DNA of 64,000 nucleotides from Silene latifolia (lineage: Eukaryota > Streptophyta > Magnoliopsida > Caryophyllales > Caryophyllaceae): contig NC_133526.1 in the NCBI RefSeq assembly GCF_048544455.1, positions 3,674,001 through 3,738,000 on the forward strand, read 5' to 3'. Below the pieces are notes generated by a model. The model searched no databases. It saw only the letters and a list, made by a program, of their open reading frames with translations, and was not told the DNA's origin. Position 1 is the stretch's first letter. Each line of letters starts with the position of its first letter. Below are positions 53,158 through 62,578 of the stretch, one piece after another. Position numbers and translations under genes: made by a program.

Positions 53158-55593
53158 ATGGAAATTTGTGATTTTCCTCTTATTTGTTATTGGGATGGTG
53201 AAGTGTTGGAGCAAAATGGATGTGTAACCTATAGAGGAGGGAATCAATGTTTTATTCTAGCTAGTACAAAGATGACATATCTTGAATTAGTTGAAGAGAT
53301 TTATAAGGGAATTGGTGTTCAAAGTTTGGGTACTCAATTGAAGGTAATGATGAAATTTCCGAGTCTTAGGGTGTTTCAAAATTGTTCCTCTTAATAATGA
53401 GGGAGCCTTTAAAGCGTTATGGGCAAGTATTCGTCATTCACATGCTCCTTCAATGGACATATTTGTAGAAGTTTCTACTAGTCAAATTGTCATTCCTACA
53501 CCAAGTATTAGGCTAGATGATGTTGCTCAATTTGTTTCACTTGAAACTAATTACGTAAATGAAGGGGAATTTGATGGTAACTTAGAAGGTGATGAGATTG
53601 ATGAGGAATTGGCAATACTTGATGAGAATTTGTTGGCAAATGAAGAAGATGGTGATGATGATCTTGTCTTTGCTAGTGCTCCCATCGTTGAGTTTAATAA
53701 GATTGATCAATTAGATGAGGATGAATTGAATAGCCGGAAAACTTGGGAAAATATGGTAAGATATGAACATGGGAAAGAGTTTGCGGTTGGACAAGTGTTC
53801 CCAAACAAAGCTTCACTTAGCGATGAGGTGACATCATATTGTGTTAAAGCAAATCAATTTTTCAAAGTTGCTGAATCAAAGCCTAATACTATTACCTTCA
53901 AATGTGGCCGGATTCCTACACCATGTAATTGGCGGTTAAGGGCTACACAAAAAGACTTTCATTCTGAAGTTTTTACCATTGTGACATACAAAGGTCCTCA
54001 TGATGAGTCTTGTGTTTGTGACATGGTACCTCAAGACCACATGAATTTGAAACGAGCATTCATAAGTCATGAGATTCGTAACCTTGTTGAGGGAGATTGG
54101 GGATATAAAGTAAACTCTATTGTTACTTATATTTTAGATAAGTATGGTTACACAATTTCATACACCAAAGCTTGGAATGCAAAACAAAGAGCAATTGAGG
54201 AAATATTTGGAGATTGGGATAAATCATATGAGTTGCTACCTCGTTTCTTGCAAGGCTTAAAAGAATCTAATCCTGGCACTATTGTTCAATTTTATACAAC
54301 ACCAACAACTAACCCAAATGTGCAAAAATTCAAGCGTGTTTTTTGGGCATTTAAACCATGTATTGATGGCTTTGAACATTGTCGGCCAATTTTAAGCATT
54401 GATGGAACCCACTTATATGGAAAGTTCAAGGGAACTATTTTGACAAAATATGTCAATTGATGCTAATAATCAAATTTTCCGGTTGCTTTTGCTATTGTTG
54501 AAGCCGAAAATACCGATAGTTGGCCTTGGTTTATGTCATGCATAAGAGTATTTGTTACCAAAAGAAGTGGGTTGTGTGTCATTTCCGATAGACACAAAGG
54601 GATTATGAAAGCAATGAGTGAAGTTGGTAGTGGGTGGGAGGAGCCGTATGCCTATCATAGGGTTTGCATTCGTCATTTGGCTTCAAATGTTAATACAAGA
54701 TTTAGAAATACTTGCAGCTTAAAGAAATGTTTGGGTCAACGGCAATGCAATTACAAAACAAGAAGTTTGACATAGGATTTCGTCGCCTAGGTGAGTTGAA
54801 TAGAGAGGCACAACAATATGTTGTTGAAATTGGAATAGAGAAGTGGTCAATTTGCCATGATGGTGGACATAGATATGGAATATTGACTACTAATTTGGCG
54901 GAGGCATTTAATAATGTTCTTAAAGGAGCACGTTTTCTACCCGTAACGGCAATCATAAAGTGTGTATTTTTTAGAGTCAATGCATACTTTGTTGAGCGAC
55001 GTGAGTTTGCAAGGAAACGGTTGATGAAGGGGCTTCATTATAGTCCGAAGATTACAACCTTGTTGGAGGAAAATTGCCAAAAAGGAGCATACCATAAGGT
55101 TGTGGCTTTTGACCATGTCGGAGGGGTGTACCAAGTCACAACACGTAGAGGTTCTCGACCCATGTCACATGGTAACCATTTGCACACCGTTGATTTATCC
55201 AAGAGGACATGTACTTGTAACAAGTTCCAAACATACAAGTATCCATGTTCACATGTGTATGCCGTTTGTAAAAAGAAGGGTTTAAATGCTACTCAATTTG
55301 TGGACATCGCCTATTCTACCGGAGAACACTTAGCTTCATATGCTTCTAAATTTCACCCTTTGAAAGATGAGGCTTATTGGGGTCCTTACAATGGGCCTAA
55401 AATAGTATGCGATGAGCAAAATAAACGGGGAAAAGGAAGACGGAAGAATAAAAGATTTCTTAATGAAATGGATGAGAAGAGTAAGAACAAGGTCACATGT
55501 AGTTTGTGTCGTGGTTTAGGCCACAATAAAAAAACATGTACTTTGAGAGTTAACAATTCACAAGGGTATTCTACTACTTACACTTGTCTTTAA
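53158..55593 (+). pseudogene. MURA-type Mutator transposase, frame-disrupted
   Basis: The transposase would cut and join the element ends. In order: an N-terminal region starting MEICDFPLICYWDGE; an acidic linker; the DBD_Tnp_Mut-like zinc domain (FKCGRIPTPCNWRLRA); the MULE DDE core with D in LSIDGTHL (54400), D in ISDRHKG (54587) and E in TTNLAEAFN (54901); the C-x2-H helix VCIRHLAS; a SWIM zinc finger (CTCNKF to YPCSHVYAVC); and a CCHC knuckle (CSLCRGLGHNKKTC). The reading frame shifts by small indels near 53381, 54446, 54477 and 54710, several of them next to short homopolymers. A leader intron (52883-53156, AG/GTAATT to TTATAG) lies before the ATG at 53158. All expected catalytic residues are present in their frames. 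The gene is a pseudogene unless the indels are assembly errors. Confidence 0.88.
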
Positions 55594-55680
55594 TTTTTTT
55601 TATTACCATAATTTTTTTAATTATTTGAAAATTTATTTTCATGCTAATCTAATAATCTTCTTTTAAATGTGTAGGAATAA

Positions 55681-57614
55681 TGGAACAACATCAACAACAA
55701 GGCCCTTGAACCCGGAACTTCTCACACAACAAGAGGTACACCGGAGCAAGGCAATATTGGAAGGGCGGGACGTTGGTTCCCTTCGATGTAGGTCACACTT
55801 AGTTTCGCACAAGGGGTTTTTGGTAAGTGATCAAGTAGTTGATTTCATTAGGGACACTCGGTTTTTTTTATTCATAGGTTAGTGGGTTTAAAGTTTAATG
55901 TGGAATTAATAAGTGCTTTGGTTGAGCGATGGAGGCCGAAACCCATTCATTTCACTTGACTATCAAGCGAGGCTACGTGACCTTGCAAGATGTTCAAGTG
56001 TTGTTAGGGCTACGGATTAGAGGGGATATTATTAGTGGATCAACCGCTTATAATTGGCCCTTGTTAATAACTGAACTCTTAGGCAAAACACCGGGTAGTG
56101 AAGACCTTAAGGGGGCTTCTTTGAGGATTGGTTGGTTGTTAGAAAAATTTAGTGGTCTTCCGGAAGATGCAAATGAAGATGTTCTACATCAATATGTGAG
56201 GGCATATTTGCTTATCTTAATGGCAACTATCATGTTTCCGGATAAGAGTGGTAATGACATACAAGTTATTTATTTGCCTTTGTTGAGGGATTTGAGTAAC
56301 TTAGATAACTACTCTTGGGGAAGTGCCGTACTTGCTACTTTGTATCGCAATTTATGTAGAGCAAGCAACGTAAAGTCCAAAGACATTGGAGGTCCCCTTG
56401 TTCTATTGCAATTGTGGGCATGGGAGAGGATTAGTATTGGTCGACCTACACTCACGAGACCCGTTAATGCTACCCATCATGGACCAAACCCATTAGGTTC
56501 ACAACATCAAATCAGGATTGACTCATTGGGTCGTAGGTGGGCAAGTGTGATTCGTAAGAGGCCGGAAGGGGTGACCACACTAATTGGGTATAGGGATGCT
56601 TTTGATTCAATGCGACATGATCGGTTTACATGGCAACCTTACACCCGAAGCTGATTTTGTCTTTTTTGCCCCCGTTTTGTTATGATGACTCCGACGATTG
56701 GACAGTGATGGCCCCTATGATTTGTTTCGACATTGTTGAGTGGCATTTTCCAAATAGGGTAGCTCGTCAATTTGGGTGGAAACAAATTATCCCGTTAAAC
56801 TCTGATACCGAACCAAAATTGCACAAAGTAGACAAAAGGGGTGCCTCTTCACGGAATTGGATTGAAAAACATCAACCCTACATAGCAAATTGGGTTAGGA
56901 GGGGTGATTTTCGGTTTAAATGGTGAAGAGGATGATATTGAAATGAACTACTTCGACCCCTACATGGTTTGGTACCGGGATCGCACTATTCTTCGCTTGA
57001 ACCCTTTTCCCCCACAAGCTACTTATCAAGCACCCTTTGGAGCCACAGAATATCTTGTAAGTACACTTTAATATACTTGTCTTAAAATTCTTAACCAATA
57101 TATCATAAAATGTCATTAGCTTATACTACTTATTTTGTTTTAGGCGCAAGGTTTCGTCAATGTCCATAATACATGTGATACGGAGCTTCGACAAATGCCT
57201 CTTGAGGTGCCTCCACATTTCCGGACAATGGTTTCACACCTACGGGACTACTCCACTCAATCGCTTGAACATGTAGGCTATTCCCATCTCCTTCAACCAA
57301 CCGTAGAACCAAGGCAAGAAAGTTCACCAATGGTTCAAGAGTCCCTCAACTCAATGAATGTGGATGATGATGCACCATTGGTTCAATACACAAGGAGGGG
57401 TAGACGCTCTAAGTCATCCATGCCGGCTAGACACTCTATGTCTTCCATGCCTTCCATGTCTTCAATGCCGGCCATGTCTTCAATGCCTTCCATGTCTTCA
57501 ATGTCACCCACAATGAAGAAGCCGTCAATGAAGAAGGTACCCCGGAGCCTAAGAAAGGGTTTTGGAATCGCCTTCGACGAAAAACCAAGAAGAAGACTTG
57601 AGGATATGATGTAA
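55681..57614 (+). pseudogene. Plant mobile domain (MAIN-like) gene carried by the transposon
   Basis: The block at 55929-56654 matches the plant mobile domain, also annotated as serine/threonine phosphatase 7 long form homolog: THSFHLTIKRGYVTLQDVQVLLGLRIRG, WPLLITELLG, YVRAYLLILMATIMFPDKSGN, and YSWGSAVLATLYRNLCRAS. The N-terminal part (LNPELLTQQEVHRSKAILEG) is at 55700-55880. After 56640 the frame continues in pieces (VEWHFPNRVARQFGWKQ, 56740-56800). A GT-AG intron lies at 57057-57143. The C-terminus has repeated SMPSMSSMPAM (about 57418-57510) and a basic tail ending at 57614. Small frame shifts occur near 55700, 55890, 55937, 56650 and 56925. Host MAIN/MAIL1 proteins are nuclear and help silence transposons and keep meristems; the role of transposon-borne copies is unknown. 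It could also have been captured. Confidence 0.82.
57418..57515 (+). repeat. In-frame TCTTCCATGCC repeat
   Basis: Variants of ATGTCTTCCATGCC / ATGTCTTCAATGCC in tandem encode S-S-M-P-A-M type repeats near the C-terminus of the mobile-domain gene. Confidence 0.7.
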
Positions 57615-57879
57615 TAGTTAGAAGATTAATGGTTTGTTTGACATTTTAGATGGTTAATTTCTTTGACATTTTAGTTGTAAAACTTAGATTTTAATCCCCT
57701 TGTGCGAAACATATGTGTTGTGTAAACTCGGTTTTTATTTATAATAGGCAATGGTTTGTGTTGTCCTTTGCATTGTTGAGCATTGTTGAGCATTGTTGAG
57801 TTTGGTTTTCTGTTTTGGCAAAGGAAAGATACGGACGAAGGGAATTTGTGCAGCAATGAAAAAAAAAAATACAACTGGC

Positions 57880-58290
57880 TAAACACGCCATACGTATTGG
57901 CGTGTTTCAAGAGGAAGACACGCCATTACGTATGGCGTGTTCTATTTTCTTCTATTTTGCAGCTACTGGACTCAGGTAAGAAATTTGGGCTGCTTAAACA
58001 CGCCATTACGTATGGCGTGTTTTCTTCCTTAGACACGCCATTACGTATGGCGTGTTTCCTTTGATAATATTTCTCAGCTTCTGTCTTTGATTAGTTTTTT
58101 GGACTGCATAAACACGCCATTACGTATGGCGTGTTCATTGAAGTAAACACGCCAATACGTATGGCGTGTTTAAGCCTCCTACAGGCTCGTCAAAAACGAG
58201 CCTACGTGGACACCATTTCGATAATTGTTTTCAAAACCGACCCAAAACGACATTTCTTTTATTTTTGAGCATTATTTCAAAAACGGACTC
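57880..58290. repeat. Right terminal inverted repeat with six palindromes
   Basis: Reverse image of 52237-52652, with the same six units in mirrored order. It ends GCATTATTTCAAAAACGGACTC. Confidence 0.9.
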
Positions 58291-58299
58291 TAAGTCATT

Positions 58300-59227
58300 G
58301 CAGAACCAAACGTCCAAAATCCAAACCTTATATCACTAAGTGAAAATAACCGAAACCTCATGACAACATAGGGTAGATTGATTAGCGAAATTTTAAAGCA
58401 CTAAAGTAATAATTGTGTTAGTTATAACCTTAGCACACAAAACTGCAAATAATATTAAGTTTCGATTAGCTTAGTGATTTGGATCAAGTTTAATGGTTGA
58501 TATACGATTTTAAATGAGAACTGATAGAGTATTATTTCGATTAGTTATACGTATATCTTGCTTCACATTGTCTCTAAATTGAAAAGTCGGAAGAATTGAA
58601 TTGACGGAGCTCCAATTGGGAGGCCATCACGATTCAGGGGAGACTTACTGGAGTTTCAAGTCTTTGTTTAAGGAATTTATAGGGTATCACCCTAGTGTAA
58701 GAATGCGACATTCTTCTAAATTAAGAGTACAAATACTTTTTCAAATCTAGCATACATATTTCCCAAATAAGGATGTGGTAGGATCGTCGTTTGTCATGAG
58801 CTTCACGCTTTCTCGAGTCGTAACACAACTTACACAAGTGGCCAACTAAACGAACAAATAGTCAACTTCAATTAAGCCAAATTCTCTGAGAAATTAAGTT
58901 GCATAAAAATAATGCCATTGTTTATTAGGGATGATAAGAAGGTAATTAACAAACATTATGTTAACGGTATTACAGCTGGCTTTATTTGTAACTAACTTTT
59001 TGAAAAATTAAAATTTGTTCCATAACATGAATCTTGATAATACCAAACCGGCAAACCGTTAAAAGACATTATCCTTTATCGTCGTATTATTGATAGTTCG
59101 TGTTGGGTTTGTGCCTTGATTCTGTTAACCGCCGCTTCGAATAACTATGCGGTATTCGTATCTGTTATTGGGCTAGGTTTGTCTTGGGCCTTTATTAGGT
59201 CATTCTGTATTAGGTTTAGAGAGTATT
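58300..59227. other. Intergenic, nothing recognised
   Basis: AT-rich sequence between the Mutator-like and CACTA elements. Confidence 0.4.
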
Positions 59228-59749
59228 CACTACTACAGATACAGGCTATAACAACGGTCAAAAACCGTTGTTATATAAAAAAGCGGACGTTGTTAAAGCG
59301 TCCGTTGTAGAAGGTTTTAACAACGGTTGGTTTACTTAAGGAAACCGTTGTTAAAACTATTAACCACGGTTTTATGTATAAACACCCGTTGTGGAAAGTG
59401 TGACTCAATTTTGGGGGGAAAGTTATAACAACGGGTTGTAATATACAAAACCGTTGTTATAACTAAAGACAACGGGTTGTTTTAAAATAACCGTTGTTGT
59501 TTGTTCTTAAAAAATAAAAAAAAATAAATTAAATATTACTAGATGCATGCATAATTACGGCTGTTAGAATTCCAATGCATGCATTATTATGACATTCACT
59601 TTGTACATATGAACGGATAATATGGAATGAGAAGGGTTAGTAATAGGATTTGAAGCAACATTATTGAGAGAGATGATGATGATTATGGCACAACTTCCTA
59701 ACATATATATTAATTAAAAAGCAATTAACTCAACCCACACATTGCTTAG

Positions 59750-59757
59750 TATAAATA
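59750..59757 (+). promoter_or_regulatory. TATA box inside the CACTA element
   Basis: TATAAATA, about 120 bp before the ATG at 59871, followed by a C/A-rich leader-like stretch. Confidence 0.5.
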
Positions 59758-59870
59758 CATTGCATATCTCAACTAACATTTCCATTATCTCATATATTCA
59801 TCTCCAAACTCTAATCGTTAAAACAAACTCTACTTAATCTTTCAAATCAAACTCAAAAAACTCTAAGAAA

Positions 59871-60162
59871 ATGAATGATTTCATCCTAAAGACTCTTACC
59901 ATGATCGAGAACAACAACAACTTTATCCGCCGGTTCCTCCATATTGAGGAAAGTTTCAGAGCTACCTTGCGGAAGCTCGATCCGCACCAAGCACGCCAAA
60001 GAAGATGGCTTGACGGAGCGGCAGAAGCGATTCTTGCGGCTATATGACGATATAGCAATCACGAACGGAACCTCCAAATAGCCAAGGAGGAGAGGATGGA
60101 TACGATAGAGCACAATAAGATCCTCCATGAAAATATAAGAATTGCATTTTTACATATGTAAT
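59871..60162 (+). pseudogene. Small reading frame of unknown function in CACTA element
   Basis: The frame MNDFILKTLTMIENNNNF runs 58 codons to a TGA at 60045-60047. In the same frame it continues (RYSNHERNLQIAKEERM) for 37 more codons to TAA at 60160-60162. The composition is charged and helical (RRFLHIEESFRATLRKLD), unlike random AT-rich sequence. One in-frame TGA inside an otherwise protein-like frame suggests a recently lost or miscalled codon. The function is not recognised; it may be an element-encoded accessory or a captured fragment. Confidence 0.4.
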
Positions 60163-60905
60163 TTTTTTTTTTAATTTATGTATTTATAAATATATATATA
60201 TATTAATTATGTTTATCTTACTTCTTCATCTTGCTTCTTCATTGTTTTAGTAACTAATTATGCGAACAATACTTAAACAAATAACATAATGGTCGATAAA
60301 AACACATATATGCAAAAGAAATAAATAGAAAAAGAAAATAATGACGATGACAGTGACGGCGAGATTTACCTGATAAATACAGAACGTAATAGACGATGAA
60401 ATCACAATGACGGCGAGAAGATAAAGCGACGATGAGAAAGAGAGAAATAGAGAAAGAGAGAAAGAGAGTGTGTATGTGTTTTGTGTTTGTTTGTCTGTTG
60501 TGTTTGTGTATTAAGGGTTGTGTTTTGTGCTGCAGAGACACTTGTTTACGTGGTTTATAGTATGGAAGGTATTGACAACGGTTATTAAACAACAACCGTT
60601 GTGAAATATGTTTTAACAACGGTTGTAAAAAACACCCGTTGTTAAATAAGTTTTAACAACGGGTTTCAAAAATAACCGTTGTGATTACTTTTCACTAACT
60701 TTGCGCCAATTTTGCGCCAAATTATTAACAACGGTTGTGCATGTGTGACCCGTTGTTAAAACTAATAACAACGGTTTTATAACCATACCCGTTGTAATTG
60801 ATTTTAGTGAAATTCGCGCCATACATTCTACAACGTCTATTGTGATTTTCGTGAATAATCGTTGTTAAAGGGCCGTTGTGGTTGCCTGTATTTGTAGTAG
60901 TGATT

Positions 60906-61570
60906 ATATAAACTCTCTAAACCTCTACCTAGCAACACACCGTTAGTGAACCACGTAAATCTGTACGTTTGTCTCTTTATTGTTTTTATCAGTTCTTTCT
61001 TGCTTCTGTTATAACAGTTCGTGTCTCCAACTATTACAATTATGATGGATATATAGTACTAACGAAGATCTCATAACATTATTCTATATGATATATTTGA
61101 ACATATCGTATTACCTAATTATGATATGTCGATATCTTAACATATCGACATATATTTCTAAAATTTCATTTCAAGTAATATTATGTTTATTTCAATATTT
61201 ATTTATGTACTCCGTAACATAGTGCTATCATTACCTTTGATATATGCATTTAGCTTTTATGCTATTCAAAATGGAAATGCCATCTGCGATTTATACAAAG
61301 TAACTAATAATAACAATAATAAGAGTAATCTGGGATGATATTTCAATCAGGTAAAATCGTAAAACTGATTGTCATGAGAAGGATATTCATGACTTGGGTT
61401 CAAACCCGTCAACATCATATTCGTTATAGTGGCTCTCCTTATAAAAAATAAAAATAAAAAAAGAGATAAAAGCAGATATTAAGATACCCATATGACTAGG
61501 ATTAGTTTAAATAAAATATACAGTTGTAAATAAAATTCTGTCTTCTTGTTCAGTTAGACTTAGGACTCTA
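60906..61570. other. Intergenic with possible SINE-like segment near 61345-61465
   Basis: GACTTGGGTTCAAACCCGTC contains a perfect B-box-like GGTTCAAACCC and is followed by an A-rich tail at 61440-61465. No A box or target duplication was confirmed. The rest is AT-rich. Confidence 0.35.
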
Positions 61571-61577
61571 AATCATA

Positions 61578-62360
61578 CTCCCTCCTATTCTGAATAACTC
61601 TCCTCATTGGAATGTGATACGGAAATTAAGGGTGTTTGAATTAAATAAGCTAAATTATTGTGGTAGGGTGAGGTAATTGGAGAGAGGAAAGGTATTGTGG
61701 GGTATTATTGTGGTGTGAAGTGATTAAAATAAGTATTGTTGTGGAGGAAGGTGATTAAAATAAGATAAAGAGTAAATTATCAATAACTCTCTTTTAAAAT
61801 ACACTTTTTAAAACTTACTCAAAAATTAAAAATTACACCAAAAATATTGCAAAAATTTAAAAATTGCTACCAGATCCCAATATTTGGATTTTTATGACAA
61901 AAATACCCCTTATTTTTTTATTTTTCATATTACTACCTAACTCCATTACAACTATGCTCACCCTTCAACCACCCAAGGACTCCACGACTAACCATCAACA
62001 ATCCTCCGCCCAAACTTCACCACCGTACTCGTCATATAAGAAATAAAATAAGGGGCATTTTTGTCATAAAAATGCAAAAGTAGGGGTTTGGTAGCAATTT
62101 TTAAATTTTTCAATATTTTGGGTGTAATTTTTAAACTTTTTTTTTAAAAGGGAGTAAATTTTAAAAAGTTTATTTTAAAAGGGAGTTATTGATAATTTAC
62201 TCTAAGATAAAGTATGATATTGTGGGGTATTGTTGTGTGGTGAGTTGGTTAGATTAAGTACGAGTATAAAACTTTAGTATAGTACTAAATAAGGAAAGGG
62301 GGAGAGTATTGTGAATAGATAAATAAGGAAATGATGAGAGTTATTTAGAATAGGAGGGAG
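61578..62360. mobile_element. Stowaway MITE interrupted by a Mutator-type MITE
   Basis: CTCCCTCCTATTCTGAATAA at the left and TTATTTAGAATAGGAGGGAG at the right are inverted counterparts, flanked by TA (61576-61577 and 62361-62362). Without the nested element the Stowaway is about 340 bp. It lies directly upstream of the NFD4-like gene. Confidence 0.82.
61770..62202. mobile_element. Nested Mutator-type MITE with long inverted repeats
   Basis: GAGTAAATTATCAATAACTC at both ends in inverse orientation. The inverted repeats continue nearly 150 bp on each side (GCTACCA, TTTTTATGACAAAAAT). The perfect 9-bp duplication TAAGATAAA lies at 61761-61769 and 62203-62211. The central spacer is about 120 bp with no coding. 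Confidence 0.88.
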
Positions 62361-62462
62361 TATTATAAATACGGGATTATTATTCGCAATAAGACTAGTC
62401 TTTTGTTAGTGACAGCTCCTTTTAATGGATCGCCTTTATTAAGATAATCTGGACCAACCAGT

Positions 62463-62471
62463 ATATAATAG
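62463..62471 (+). promoter_or_regulatory. TATA box of the NFD4-like gene
   Basis: TATATAATA about 115 bp before the start codon, followed by a C/A-rich leader (62490-62578). Confidence 0.55.
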
Positions 62472-62578
62472 CCCTAAGTTTCCCAATCAAGAATACAGAG
62501 CAAAAATCAAAACAATAATTACCTCCTCTTCTTCAATAGCCAATCACACACAAAAAAACAGAGAAATTCACAAGAACA

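Larger units (their letters stand above)
52237..58290 (+). mobile_element. Mutator-like DNA transposon with transposase and plant mobile domain gene
   Basis: 6054 bp from GAGTCCGTTTTTGAAATAAT to its inverse, with a perfect 9-bp target duplication TAAGTCATT (52228-52236 and 58291-58299). The terminal inverted repeats are about 410 bp, and each holds six palindromic units. Two genes are carried on the plus strand: a MURA-type transposase (53158-55593) and a plant-mobile-domain gene (55681-57614). Both have small frame disruptions, so this copy is probably inactive. The matching flanks and largely matching termini indicate a fairly recent insertion. Confidence 0.93.
59228..60902 (+). mobile_element. 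Non-autonomous CACTA (En/Spm) element
   Basis: CACTACTACAGATACAGGC at the left pairs with GCCTGTATTTGTAGTAGTG at the right, flanked by the 3-bp duplication ATT (59225-59227 and 60903-60905). Many sub-terminal copies of ACAACGGTT / AACCGTTGT in both orientations (59250-59500 and 60570-60890) are the transposase-binding type of repeat known in CACTA elements. 1675 bp, no transposase; a small open frame lies at 59871. Confidence 0.9.

Noticed and set aside
59834-60128. Minus-strand frames of 74-80 codons in the CACTA element
   Set aside because: They lie antisense to the more protein-like plus-strand frame at 59871 that has the TATA box and leader.
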